Shown: piece by piece, positions 1 through 13,663 of the stretch
How the letters are laid out: the number at the start of each line of letters is the position of its first letter
Numbering within the stretch: the stretch's first letter is position 1
DNA from: Paguma larvata
Lineage: Eukaryota > Chordata > Mammalia > Carnivora > Viverridae
Assembly (NCBI GenBank): GCA_030068075.1
Contig: CM057826.1
Span: 34,026,211-34,090,210, forward strand
Direction: 5' to 3'
DNA length: 64,000 nt
Notes under the pieces: model-generated
The model's database searches: none
Told to the model about the DNA's origin: nothing
What the model saw: only the letters and a program-made list of their open reading frames with translations
Translations under genes and position numbers: made by a program

Positions 1-533
1 CACACTGCGGCCGAGGCCGCTGTCGCGGCTCCAGAAGTGACCGGCCCCGATGTCGCGGCAGGTCCCCGTCGCGCGCTACCCGCCAATTGTGGCCTCTCTA
101 ACTGCCAAAAGCAAGGCGGCACGGCAGCGGCGAGTGGAGCGGTGGCAGGCGACGGTGCATGCGGCCGAGTCGGTGGACGAGAAGTTGCGAATCCTCACCA
201 AGATGCAGTTTATGAAGTACGTGGTTTATCCGCAGACCTTCGCCCTGAACGCTGACCGCTGGTATCAAGGCTTCACCAAGACTGTGTTCCTGTCTGGCCT
301 GCCGCCGCCGCCCGCTGAGCCCGCGGTGCCCGCGCCGGCCCTGGACCTGGAAGGCCTGCGCGCCGCCGCGTGTGACTGCCTCCTGCAGGAGCACTTCTAC
401 CTACGGCGCAAGCGGCGCGCGCCCCTCTACCAGGACCGCGAGGCCGTCGCCTCGCCCTTCCTGGATCAGCTGGTGGCCGCCCTCGTGGGCCTACTCAGCG
501 CACCCAACCCCGCCCTGGCCACCGCCGCCCTCG
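1..533 (+). CDS. MRPS30: MRPS30 exon 1 (5'-partial), mitochondrial ribosomal protein mL65, with apparent frame break near 61
   Basis: MRPS30 (also PDCD9, mL65) is a nuclear-encoded structural protein of the mammalian mitoribosome; despite its name it sits in the large subunit. From ATG 50, the frame reads through hallmarks of the family: [10 protein letters not shown], then [56 protein letters not shown] and [13 protein letters not shown]. Exon 1 ends at a GTGAGC donor (534), phase 1. The five segments give 400 residues from ATG 50; human MRPS30 is about 439. The missing part is the N-terminal targeting peptide. It is visible at 1-60, but in the other frame ([20 protein letters not shown]), which resembles the human leader. 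One surplus base at 61/62 separates the two frames. In the ATG 50 frame a TGA lies upstream at 38-40; the leader frame runs into TGA at 253-255. Either the sequence has an error here or the leader is disrupted. The true start codon lies outside the window. Identity is very secure; the start is not. Confidence 0.93.
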
Positions 534-640
534 GTGAGCCCTGGGGCCGCCACGTCGGGCGGGGGTGGTGGGGACTGTTCAGGTCTTTCTCTCGGCGTTG
601 TTTTTCCCGCCCCCCCGCCCCAGTCCTTTCGCGCCTTGCC
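1..640. promoter_or_regulatory. CpG-rich 5' region of MRPS30
   Basis: The first 640 bases are strongly G+C-rich with many CG dinucleotides, in sharp contrast to the AT-rich rest of the window. This is typical of a CpG island over the first exon of a housekeeping gene. The promoter proper lies to the left of the window. Confidence 0.75.
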
Positions 641-924
641 GGGCGCCGCCAGGTTTAATAGTCGCTGCTCTAGGAATCTGGAGACTGGGTTCTCGGGCCG
701 GTGCTGCCACCTACTAGCTCTACAACCTTGCACGACTCCGGTCCTTGGCTCTGCTTTGCGAAGGTCCAGCCAAACGGAACAGCAGTGTTGGTTAGGAAAA
801 GGGGCTCTTGGAGGGGGGACGGACCTAGAGTTGGCTTTTGGCTCTTCTACCAAGAAGTTCCCTGACTTTATGTCAGTTCATTTCATCATAGAGTTGTGAA
901 CATTAAAGGTGATAGTAATTAAAA

Positions 925-1130
925 TACCTAACATTTATTAAGTACTTACCCTGCACCAGGCCCTGTTCTAAATTTTATGTGTGCCAACCAATTTAAATCT
1001 CACAACCGTTTCTAGTAGGTAGCACTGTTTTATAAATAGGGCAAAAACAGTCTGAGAAAGGTAAAATGAACCTAGGGCGAGAGCCTCTAGCTAGTAGGTT
1101 TGAGTTCAGGAGTCAAACCTGGCCATTTGG
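925..1130 (-). repeat. MIR SINE relic
   Basis: The order is typical of a reverse-strand MIR: 'catttattaagtacttac', 'caccaggccctgttcta', 'aaatctcacaaccgttt', then a degraded match to the 'attttacagatgagg' block, ending in a 'ggtttgagttcagg' box-B-like stretch. It is heavily diverged, hence old. Confidence 0.7.
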
Positions 1131-1399
1131 GTTCCCAGGAAACAGCAACTTTTATAAACTGCTTCGTGCAGACTTGAAAAATTAATGGATAGTTTTAAAA
1201 TAAGTGTTTCTGACGTGTTCTTTATTTTATATCTAACGCCTAGTAGGTGTCTTAATATCTATTGAATTGTTATTATTATAACTGTAGATATGTGTTCAAC
1301 TGAGTTTTGTAGTGTGCGTGCTACTTTTCTTCCTCTCAGTTCAGAAAGAAGTGGTCTTGAGAGAAGCCTCAGGGATTTTTGACTCCTGATTGTTGGCCT

Positions 1400-1495
1400 A
1401 GGAAAACTTGCTTGACTTTGTCAAGACCCAAATTCCTCTTCTATAAAATGGAGGTGATGACATCTATACCTATCTTCAGGAGTTGTTGTGAAGAT
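1400..1495 (+). repeat. MIR fragment
   Basis: 'Cctcttctataaaatggagg' followed by 'atacctatcttcaggagttg' and 'ttgtgaagattgaatta' matches the MIR core and 3' part. It is directly abutted by the CAN-SINE insertion that follows. Confidence 0.6.
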
Positions 1496-1501
1496 TGAAT
1501 T

Positions 1502-1746
1502 AGTAGTTATTTTTTAATTTTATTTTTCTTAAAAATTTTTTTAACATTTATTTTTGAGAGAGAGAGAGCGAGCATGAGCGGGGGAGGAGCAGAGAGAGAC
1601 AAAGGGAGACACAGAATCCGAAGCAGGCTCCAGGCTCTGAGCTGTCAGCACAGAACCTGACAGGGGACCAGAAACCCATGAACTGAGCCCTGAGATCATG
1701 ACCTGAGTCACTGATGCTTAACCTAGTTGAGCCACCCAGGTGCCCC
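1502..1746 (-). repeat. CAN-SINE (tRNA-Lys-derived), minus strand
   Basis: It reads from a T-rich tail through a GAGA-rich stretch to 'gagccacccaggtgcccc', the reverse of the SINE head. A likely target-site duplication TTGAATT flanks it (1495-1501 and 1747-1753). It lies in MRPS30 intron 1, antisense to the gene. Confidence 0.93.
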
Positions 1747-2073
1747 TTGAATTCTTAAGACTGCTCTGACTACTAAAAAAACTTACTGTTTTTTGTGATT
1801 GATATCCCTGTTGGTCTTATTGTCTTCGTTTATTCTTAACTGAGAAACCTCTTTCATTACAGTGTTTATAGTGTGTGTGATGGATCGCACAAATAGACAG
1901 TAAGTGTTTGAGCATTATGTTTAAGTCCTGATCACTGAAGTTAAATCATCCTGTAAGCCAGACTCTATCTAACATCAGAGTATTGTTTATGTTGTTTTGT
2001 ATTGCTGGTATTTTAATAATAACCAAGTTTATCTAAATGCTGAGATAAGAAAATTTCGAATATCTTTTGATAG

Positions 2074-2219
2074 ATTGTAAACGCCCAGTTCACTTTTACT
2101 GGTTACGTGGTGAAGAAATTATTCCTAGTGGTCATCGGAAAGGTCGAGTCGATGCTTTGCGATACCAAATAAATGATAAACCACACAACCAGATTCGAAT
2201 GTCCAAACAACTCCCAGAG
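2074..2219 (+). CDS. MRPS30: MRPS30 exon 2
   Basis: This exon supplies residues 162-210 counted from ATG 50. The last base of exon 1 (G) plus AT gives Asp, then [20 protein letters not shown] and a segment ending [11 protein letters not shown], matching the mL65 core. The acceptor ends TTTTGATAG and has a weak pyrimidine tract; the donor is GTAAGG at 2220. The length of 146 nt restores phase 0 at the 3' end. No stop or frameshift is seen. Confidence 0.95.
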
Positions 2220-2354
2220 GTAAGGATTTATTGCATATGTGTCTACTGACATCCGGTGAGGAAATGTCGTAGGCAGCCTAGGTAATGGGCTTGGTGGGAT
2301 AAAAAGTTTTGGATGGATCCCTTTTGAATTTCTTTCAAATACATCTCATCTGAA

Positions 2355-2574
2355 TTTTTTTTTTAATGTTTACTTATTTTTGAGAGAGAGACAGAGACAG
2401 AGACAGAGTGTGAACTGGAAAGGGTTAGAGAGAGAAGGAGACCCAGAATCTGAAGTAGGCTTCAGGCTCGGAGCTGTCAGCACAGAGCCTGATGCGGGGC
2501 TTGAACTCAGGAACCGTGAGATCATGACCTGAGCTGAAGTTGGATGCTTAACTGACTGAGCCACCCAGGCGCCC
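2355..2574 (-). repeat. CAN-SINE, minus strand, with 11-bp target duplication
   Basis: This is a full-length element from the poly-T tail to 'gagccacccaggcgcc'. A perfect 11-bp target-site duplication TCTCATCTGAA flanks it (2344-2354, 2575-2585), which fixes both ends. Confidence 0.96.
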
Positions 2575-2844
2575 TCTCATCTGAAATTTCTTTTAGCTTT
2601 TTAACCTGTTATGGTCAAATAATCATTTTTAAGTAAGATTAAGACATCAGTTTCCAAGACCATACAAATCTTTTTCTTATTGTAAAAATATAAACAACTG
2701 AAAATAGTTTATGATTGTAATTTAAAATAGACTACACTACCTAATCATAAATCAAGGCACTTTTATAATTACAAGCTGGTCATTTTATGTATTATAGTTC
2801 TTTTGGAGAAAATAAATATATTTTGAGTGTTGTTTTTGTGTCTG

Positions 2845-3045
2845 TCAGAAGTCAGCACATTTGTTTTGTAAAGGTCCAGACAGTAAATACTTTGGCTCTG
2901 GGCGCCATAAGGCTGTGTTGTAACTATTCATCTTAGTTCTTACAGTATAAAAGCAGCTCTGTACTATATGTAAATGAGCGTGCATGACTGTGGTAAGTAA
3001 AATTTTGCCAGGTGTCTGGCTAGATTTGGCCCACTTGGTGGTGTT
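2845..3045. repeat. hAT-like DNA transposon relic (MER series)
   Basis: 'Ttttgtaaaggtccagacag', 'taaatactttggctctg' and, at the other end, 'tagatttggcccacttgg' correspond to a common eutherian non-autonomous element. The family name is not resolved here. Confidence 0.55.
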
Positions 3046-3161
3046 ACCAAATCATTTTGTAAAAAAAAATCTCATTTGAAGATTTTTAAATCTATTAAGA
3101 ATGTAAGTAAAATATGTACATACTTGTGTTGATGTGAATTCATTTATGACTTTCCTTTCAG

Positions 3162-3267
3162 TTTGTGCCGCTGGATTATTCTGTACCTGTCGAAATCCCT
3201 GTGATGAATTGCAAGCCAGACAAACTTCCGTTATTCAAACGACAATATGAAAATACCATATTTATTG
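3162..3267 (+). CDS. MRPS30: MRPS30 exon 3
   Basis: The exon codes for residues 211-245 and one base of codon 246: [20 protein letters not shown], then [16 protein letters not shown]. The acceptor is TTTCCTTTCAG and the donor GTAAGT at 3268, both strong. Its length of 106 nt leaves phase 1. The reading frame is intact and typical of the family. Confidence 0.95.
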
Positions 3268-6645
<3,378 letters not shown>

Positions 6646-6725
6646 GAAGAAACCATTGATTCAGGACTTTGGGAATGCTTAAATTTCACTGAAGGAAAAA
6701 TAAAAGGAATTTCAGTGACAAGACC
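6646..6725 (+). promoter_or_regulatory. MRPS30: MRPS30 3' untranslated region and polyadenylation signal
   Basis: A canonical AATAAA lies at 6699-6704, about 55 bases after the stop codon, so a short 3' UTR ending around 6715-6730 is expected. No other strong signal of this kind lies immediately beyond. The exact cleavage site is inferred. Confidence 0.7.
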
Positions 6726-7395
6726 TGTAACTGTCAAGTGCATTATTTTGAGACAAATATTTCATATGTTAACCTGTGATTAGACCTCTCATTCTGCGCA
6801 CACACTGAAAGATTTCATTTGAAATGTAGTATGTTGATTTTAAAGTAATTTTATTCATATATGACTGATGAGACTCATTGAGCTATTTTCAATATCTGGT
6901 ATTAATTATATGTTATTTTGAAAGTATTGTAAGGGCAGTAATTCAAAAGCTTGTGTATGTAGATGTGTTCTATTTTTCTTTTTTCTTTTCCTTTTTTTCA
7001 TTAATATCATGATCGAGAGTTTCGGAGTCCTACTCAAACAGCTTTAAAACATGAACAATATTTTGCAAGGATAGGAAACTGAGACCCAGAGTACTTGAGC
7101 GAATTTTCCACAGTTTCACAGACGATTGATTAGTAATATAGCTGATGAATTATATAGAATTTACGTTCTTAACACTCCAAAGTAATGTTAATATATTTCT
7201 GTTTCTGTAATTTTCTCCATCTCAAAGATCAGGAAACTAGATTTGCTATGTTTCAAAATCAGTTGTCAGTTGGTAAAATTGTTAATCTTGTTGAGAATTA
7301 AGATTCATTTGAAACATTTTGTTTTATGTAACCTCTTGTTGTGAATATTTTGAACACCCCGTTATGTCCTGTAGTCATATGACAATCTTTGTGCC
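6726..7395. other. Proximal 3' flank of MRPS30
   Basis: AT-rich sequence downstream of the gene. A minus-strand MIR-like fragment lies at about 7065-7180 ('ggataggaaactgagaccca', then 'cagtttcacagacgatt'). Nothing else is recognisable. Confidence 0.55.
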
Positions 7396-7556
7396 CTCCT
7401 TCCCTCCCTTCCTCCCTCCCTGCTCCTTTCCTCCTTCCTCCCTCCCTGCTCCTTTCCTCCTTCCTTCCTTCCTTCCTTCCTTCCTTCCTTCCTTCCTTCC
7501 TTCCTTCCTTCTTTCCTTCCTTCTTCCTTTTCTCCCTCCAACCCTCCTTCTCTTGT
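7396..7556. repeat. (TTCC)n microsatellite with TCC-rich flanks
   Basis: A pyrimidine-only tract. The run at about 7459-7511 is a pure TTCC tetranucleotide repeat; both sides are imperfect. The Ser/Phe/Leu/Pro open frames here are translations of the repeat. Confidence 0.97.
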
Positions 7557-7769
7557 TATTTTTCTTTCAAGATAGAGGCCACAGTTATATTGATAGATTC
7601 CTCAGTCAGAAGCCTGGGGATTATTTGCCACAAATTATTGCTAAACTAAAGGAATAACATTTAAACAGTGGCATCCAATTCAGCCAAGGGCTTGCTTTGC
7701 AAGTCAGTGTGCTGTGTTCCATCTTTAGCACATTACTTTCAGTTTACCCAGAAAGCCATGTAATTACAC

Positions 7770-8090
7770 ACCGCCATTTGTTTATTTAAGCAGTTTCCAA
7801 AGCTTGGAATACTGTTCTCTACCCTGGGTTCTGTCCGTTCAACCTGCCTATCGCATTCCCATTCATCCATGGAAAAATGCAGATTAGGTAAAGAGAGAAG
7901 CGAACCTGCCAAGCTCCAAGTAAAATGACACCTCTCTTAATCTTAGCTTTCACTGACTCTTTGCACCTTGGGCAATTTGAGTTGCCATCCTTTATTTCTG
8001 CAAAACAAAATTATCTACCAAAGTTTAAGGATTAAATGAGCTAGTTCATACTAAAGTGCTTTTAAAATTCTATGTAATTAAGATATTTTG
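7770..8090 (+). repeat. L2-like and MIR-like fragments
   Basis: The part at about 7795-7870 ('gcttggaatactgttctc') resembles an L2 interior. The part at 7935-8090 ('caccttgggcaatttgag', then 'aaggattaaatgagctag') resembles a plus-strand MIR. Both are weak, ancient matches. Confidence 0.4.
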
Positions 8091-8237
8091 GATTCAGTAG
8101 AAATGCCATTGCATTCCCTAACCTGATTATATTTAATTCATGTTTAATGGTCCCATCCTTTAAATACTTCTGCCTCTGTGGTAGCAGCTGTGTCATTCTC
8201 TTGTAATGATATTTCTCATTAAAAATAGAGAACATAT

Positions 8238-8405
8238 ACCACATACATACATACATACCTATACATACATGTCAGGATTTCACATAGCACTGTTAAGAAT
8301 ATATATATTCTAGATATAGTCTATACATATATTCTATACATATAATACATATATTCTATGTATATTCTATACATATATATATGTATAGAATAATAACTAT
8401 ATTCT
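8238..8405. repeat. AT-rich simple repeat and palindrome cluster
   Basis: A short (ACAT)n run at about 8240-8262 is followed by repeated ATTCTATACATATA units in both orientations. Positions 8364-8391 form a perfect 28-bp palindrome. It is a variable, hairpin-prone AT-rich tract. Confidence 0.9.
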
Positions 8406-8409
8406 AGAG

Positions 8410-8610
8410 TGTGGTTTAGATAATTTACATGTTAGCTCATCTAATCATCACAAACATTCCATGAGCTAGGTGCTATTTCCATTTTGCAGATTAGTTAAAG
8501 AGGCCACAGGGAGCCTAATAATTGAGATCATGGAGCTAGAATGTGGCAGGGTTGAAATCAGACCTGGCGCTCAGACTCCATAGCCTACTCATTACCGCTC
8601 TGGTAATACA
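8410..8610 (-). repeat. MIR SINE relic, minus strand
   Basis: 'Gctcatctaatcatcacaaa', 'tgagctaggtgctattt', 'ccattttgcagattag', 'gctagaatgtggcaggg' and 'tgaaatcagacctgg' follow the reversed MIR in order over nearly the full length. Confidence 0.75.
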
Positions 8611-8611
8611 C

Positions 8612-10165
8612 TGTACATGTCAGTGCTGCCGTCCTGTAACAGTGGCATAAATTTAGGTAAAGGATAGGTTAGTTCTGACTAATAGGAATTCTGGAAATGT
8701 GTGTGAGAGCGAATGGCATTTGAATTGGTTTTTGACAGATGGCATTTTCCAAAAACAGAAGGCCAGTAAGTGGATGGAGCCGCGAGGGAAGATGGAAAGC
8801 TTCAGGATATACTTGGGAAATAGGTAGTGACTTGATTTATGCATGTCGGATGTGGCCTAAACGCAGTCAGGGAAAACAAAAATTACTCACCAAGAAAAAA
8901 AAAAAACAACTGGTCTCAGACTTGTGCATACACTGAACATTAGGAAACAACGCAGCAACATTACTGACTTCCAGAGGAAAAGTTACAGCAGGAGAAGTCT
9001 AGGACCAGCCTGGATCTAGGCAATGTAGAACAACTGAAAAAAATGTCAGAACACCCACGTCACTTACAAGTTTATGAAAATGTACTGCAATTGATTAGCA
9101 AATGATAATAGGAGGAATCAATGAAGGAGAATTGAATATAATGAGCACACAAGGGCATACCAGGAAAATTAAGCATGAAGCAGAGTTAGCAATATTAATT
9201 CCAAACAATTCAAGGCAAAAACAAATTCCAGTATTAAAAGGTCATTGCATGTTGCAAATTGCAATCAATATATGAAATGTTAATGTAAATCTTAAGATGG
9301 AGTAACTAAAAATAAGGAATAATTAGTGAAGTTGATTTAATAAAATTTGGTACCTTAGGAAAAAACAGATTTTTAAAAATGTGATAGAACTCGTATACAA
9401 AATCATTGATTAGACTATAGAAAATCTGGGAAAATTTAAAACCCAGCATTATACAGGTCATGAACTCTATCCACACCACAATATATCTAAAAGTTATTAA
9501 TACAGTTTTTAACCAGGAACATGTAATCATCTGAAAATAAAAGTGTATTTCTAAATAACGATAGAGTTGCTATTAATTTGCCTGGACAGAATATTCGATA
9601 TATAATCAAACGCTCCCAGAGCTATGTCACAATCTAAAAATGAAAGCTACCTTACTTGCCTTTCCATTTTTAGTCAGATATATTTTATATAATCTCGATA
9701 TTTGTACATTTCCTATGCTTAACAAATTAATTTCTTTGACCAAGAGAGCACAATATTAATGTAAAAACGAAACTTTAACTAGACTACAATGTGAAAAAGT
9801 GCATATAAAGCTGGCAGGATAAAGCTGAAGTTATTCTGAACGTTTACTCTTCGGGATATGTGACGATGCTGCCGGAGAGAACCACTAACCAAACCTGATC
9901 CGTCTTCCCTCTGTGGTCGTTAACTAACTTTGCTTCAATACCCTGAGAAAAATTATATTTATATTAAAACACATGGAGTAGAATGTAAAAAGCCACATAT
10001 ATTTTATAAGATAAAACATGAAGTTCAAAGAAATTTTCACTGATCTCAGAACTCTGGAAGAGCTTCAAATCTTTTGCTCTTTATAGTCTTAGATTTGAGA
10101 TCTGTTTGCCAATTTACTTCCTGGCAAATTTATAATGCTATCTGTTTATATAAAGTAAGAAAACC
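8612..10165. other. Intergenic, AT-rich, unassigned
   Basis: No gene is seen. A-rich wording on the + strand from about 9100 suggests the remains of an old L1 or HAL1, but no diagnostic block is clear until about 10400. Short open frames show no protein-like composition. Confidence 0.4.
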
Positions 10166-10166
10166 A

Positions 10167-10375
10167 GGGCACCTGGATGGCTCGGTCGGTTAAGCGCCAG
10201 ACTTTGGCTCAAGTCAGGATCTCATGGTTCCTGGGTTCGAGCCCCATGTCGGGCGGGCTCTTGTGCTGACAGCTTGGAGCCTGGAGCCTGGAGCCTGCTT
10301 CGGATTCTGTGTCTCCCTCTCTTTCTGACCCTCCCCAGCTCACGCTCTGTCTCTCTCTCTCTCAAAACATGATAG
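10167..10375 (+). repeat. CAN-SINE, plus strand
   Basis: The head 'gggcacctggatggctcgg' and box-B-like 'gggttcgagcccc' are clear, with a CT-rich region up to the A-rich tail. A 'ggagcct' unit is repeated three times at about 10277-10297, a small internal expansion. Confidence 0.95.
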
Positions 10376-10499
10376 ACATTAGAAAAATTTAAAATCAAAT
10401 CAGCATTTGCCAGAGAGTTAAAAAAAAAAAAAAAGAACAAACTAAGAAAAATTAGAACAAAAAAATATAAATGTAGATGATGCAGGAAAAAAAGCAGAA

Positions 10500-11245
10500 T
10501 TAACACATAAATGCAGTAACTGGTCTACAGTCTCCTGTGTCAGTAAAATAACAGTCTGGCAAATCTAATCAATGGGAAAAGGAAAACAAAATTAGGAAAG
10601 GTGATGTGTTGTACATGGGAAAGGCTCTGGATAAGAAAATACTGTATATAAAAAATGTGGACATTTTTCTCCTGAGAAATATAAATAACATTAAATCAAG
10701 TAGAGATAGATAAATCGACCATGGAAGAAACTGAAAATGTTTCTGAAAAACTTCTTGCAAGGGTCCAGACTGGTACAGTTTAACTGTGGATTCTTAAAAA
10801 CTTCCATGAAACTACCTAAAATTTGGAATGCTACTCAATTCATTTTATTAAATGCTCATTTTCCCAATTTTTAAAAAAATCAGTAAGAAATTTTTAAGTT
10901 AAATGCACATTTCAGTATAAATGCAGAAATCCCAAATAAAACCCTAACATACCAAATTCAACAATTAAAAGAATCCACCCTAACAAGGTAGATTTAATCC
11001 TGGAAATTCAGTAATGGTTTGCTTTTATGATGTTAGGAAATATGCTAACAAAGGACATCAGTAGTTCAAAGGAGAGACAAGGCTTTTGATAAAACCCTTA
11101 TTTTTGTTTAAAAAGAGGAAAGAAACCTAGGGTAGATACTTTAATGAAAGCCTTAAGTTAGACAATATCCAACTTCGGTTTGATGGTGAAATAGAAGGGC
11201 TATTCCCACTGAAGTCAGGTCAGACTGCCAGCTTTGACCTTTCTG
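10500..11245 (+). repeat. Degenerate L1 ORF2 (reverse transcriptase region)
   Basis: 'Aaattcaacaattaaaaga', 'acaaggtagatttaatcc', 'gacaaggcttttgataaa' and 'ttgatggtgaaatagaag' followed by 'ctgaagtcaggtcag' keep the order of the L1 RT domain. They are riddled with substitutions and indels. No frame survives. Confidence 0.6.
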
Positions 11246-11734
11246 TGTGATTTCAAGTGCAGGAAGCATAGAAGTAAGCACTCACTGCCTGAAAGGTTGT
11301 TGAATGGATATAAATTCATGAACTTAAGGGAGTCTTTCTAGTTTGAGATTTGGGGTATCTTATTCGTTTGCACTTTTTATCTCCGCAAAATTTAGCGTTT
11401 TCTTTACAAAGATTTCTTCGTTATGCCTACATGTTTGTGTAATTGTAAATGAATTTTTTCTTTCCAATTATATGATTTATAACTTTTAAAAATGGCTTTA
11501 AGTAGCTACTATGGATATATGTTTTGTAAAAGTCCATTTAATTGGCTCATTAAATGAAGAATTTTTTAGTTGATTCTTACGAGGCATACAGGTCCAATCT
11601 GATTTGAGTTCCTCTAAAACTGCTTATCGGCATGGACAGGCATTAACCTCCAGGTAGCAAAATCCACTGGACGGTTTAAAACCTTATTTTACTCAGTATA
11701 TCTAACTTGACCACCCCTTCATTCTTCATGTGGT
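11246..11734. other. Intergenic, nothing recognised
   Basis: AT-rich sequence without a repeat I can name or a plausible open frame. Confidence 0.4.
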
Positions 11735-12000
11735 GTTATAGTGGGTCCTATTGCCTTCAGTGAGAAATACTCTTGATTTTCCTTTCTCATGGACCGTTCT
11801 TTCAAACTCCCCCTTTGCTGTTCTTCCTCAAATCTTCATTCACATATTGGTATACCTCCAGGTTCTGTCTAGGCGCCATCTTTTCTTTATCCACACTCTT
11901 TCTCTAAATAACCTATCAAGTCCCATAGATTTGAATATATTTATAAACACTTTCAAAATTACAGTTTGATTTCAATTTTATATTTCATATCTGAACTGTG
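11735..12000 (+). repeat. L2 LINE fragment
   Basis: 'Ccaggttctgtctaggcg' followed by 'tccacactctttctctaa' and 'tcaagtcccatagatttg' correspond to an interior part of the L2 3' region. Confidence 0.55.
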
Positions 12001-12771
12001 TGCATCACCATTATAACTGAACAGGTGTGTGTAATTCAGAGTGTTGGTGATATTTTTTCTCATTTGTAAATTTTCTAAATTCCCAGAAAATACAAATAAT
12101 TTTTAGAATCGGAAAAAAATAATTTCATTTTAATCGAAACTAGTTATCTTTCTTAAATGGACGCTAATATGTAACAACCATTCTACGTCAAATTCCACTC
12201 TGTGATAAACAACTTCATTGTGAAATTGTATTTGAAAAACCATTTCTTAATTAGTTATTTAAGAAAATGTTTATTCAACAAGAGTCACATAAATTTCATC
12301 ACACAAGTATTTTAACTTATTTTAAGTTGTTGGCCCCTAGGCACTGAAAACTTAGACACTAGACATGAAGGTCTTGGATTTCTTTCATGAGATATTTTAA
12401 TAGACAAGTTAATTGCTATGCATTCTGCATTTTATATCAAATTCTAGCCCATTTTGGATAATGTTTAAATTAAATATGAGGTAAGGTAATTCACATGAAA
12501 TGTCAGGCACAATAATTTTTAAAATTTACTCATTTACTATTACAGAAATTGGAAAAATGTCTTTGGATAGAGGCAGGAGAAAGTGTGAGGAGCAAACTAA
12601 ATGGGCAAAAAATTTCTAGCGAGAAAAGGAAAAAAGTCCGCAGGTGTACAACATTGATACTGACCAATATTTAATTGGAGTAGGTTGAATTTGTCATAGA
12701 AAGGTCTTAGTTGTTCAGAGTTTGGTATGGAAACTATAAAACCAACAATAGCAATTCATAAAACCCAAACC
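12001..12771. other. Intergenic, nothing recognised
   Basis: AT-rich single-copy-looking sequence up to the next SINE. No open frame of note. Confidence 0.4.
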
Positions 12772-12964
12772 AGGGCACCTGGGTGGTTCAGTCGGTTAAG
12801 CACCCGACTTCAACTCAGGTCATGATCTCGCGGTTTCGCGAGTTCGAGCCCGGCGTCAGGCTCTCTGCCCTCAATGCAGGGCCTGCTTCACACCTTCTGT
12901 CTGCCTCACTCTACTCCTCCTCCAGCCTTTCTCTGTCTCTCAAAAAACAAAAACAAAAACAACA
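12772..12964 (+). repeat. CAN-SINE with 12-bp target duplication
   Basis: Full head and box-B-like region, ending in a CAAAAA-type tail. The perfect duplication AAAACCCAAACC flanks it (12760-12771, 12965-12976). Confidence 0.96.
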
Positions 12965-13467
12965 AAAACCCAAACCGGGGAAGAAGAAGTAATTCCACAA
13001 AGAATGAGAATGGATAGGTAATTATATTCCAAATATATAGACATGATTATTGTCTTAGAGTAATAAATGCATTGTAGACTAAAATTCAGCCAAAGGTACT
13101 ATCTAAATAAGCCTATCTCTGCATTAAATTTAGCTTACAGGACTAGATAACTTTGAGTATTCTTATAATTAGCCTGCTTTAAATAATGCTTCTCTAAGTC
13201 ATTCTTTTTAGAACAAATTAATCTCCATTTCTCAATCACATTTCTGTTTGTTCTTTTCCTCTTATTTTGTCCCAAATTAAAAAAAAAAAAACTGAATTCT
13301 GGCCCAGATCTTGATTGCATTTTGTGTTCATTGCCATCTTACAGAATTCTTCATGACACTTTGTAAAAGTGTAAATAGCATTTGACACTTCAAATTGGCT
13401 TCTGAAACTTGTATAATAGTTTGTGTGTAAGTCTGAGGTTTAACATATAGGTTGTAATTCTGGCTTT

Positions 13468-13663
13468 TTGCATTAAAATTTTTTTAATGTTTTATTTATA
13501 AGAGAGCGTAAGCAGGGGAGGGGAAGTGAGTGGAGGACAGAGGATCCAAAGTGGGCTCTGTGCTGATAGCAGCAAACCCAATGTGGGGCTCCAACTCAGG
13601 GCTCATGAGATCACGACCCAAGTTGAATTCAGACGCTCAACCGACTGAGCCACCTAGGTGCCC
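13468..13663 (-). repeat. CAN-SINE, minus strand
   Basis: T-rich tail to 'gagccacctaggtgcccc', with a candidate duplication CTGGCTTT (13460-13467, 13664-13671). Confidence 0.93.

Larger units (their letters stand above)
534..2073 (+). other. MRPS30 intron 1
   Basis: The intron has a GTGAGC donor, an AG acceptor and phase 1. It holds a minus-strand MIR relic (about 925-1130), a plus-strand MIR fragment (about 1400-1495) and a minus-strand CAN-SINE (1502-1746). The first 120 bases are still GC-rich. Open frames reading through the donor (to 658 and to 899) are intronic read-through. Confidence 0.85.
2220..3161 (+). other. MRPS30 intron 2
   Basis: A phase 0 intron with GTAAGG donor and CTTTCAG acceptor. 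It contains a CAN-SINE (2355-2574) and a hAT-like DNA transposon relic (about 2845-3045). Confidence 0.85.

Noticed and set aside
50..658. A 202-codon open frame starting at ATG 50
   Set aside because: Only the part up to 533 is real coding sequence; the rest reads through the exon 1 donor into intron 1.
491..853. Antisense open frames over exon 1 and the start of intron 1
   Set aside because: Shadow frames in GC-rich DNA, lacking stops because of composition.
7319..7657. Open frames with repeated SFLPSFLP-type units
   Set aside because: Direct translation of the TTCC microsatellite.
12772..12860. tRNA-like box A and box B sequences (here and in the other plus-strand CAN-SINE heads)
   Set aside because: They are the tRNA-Lys-derived heads of SINEs; none can be folded into a functional tRNA with an intact acceptor stem.
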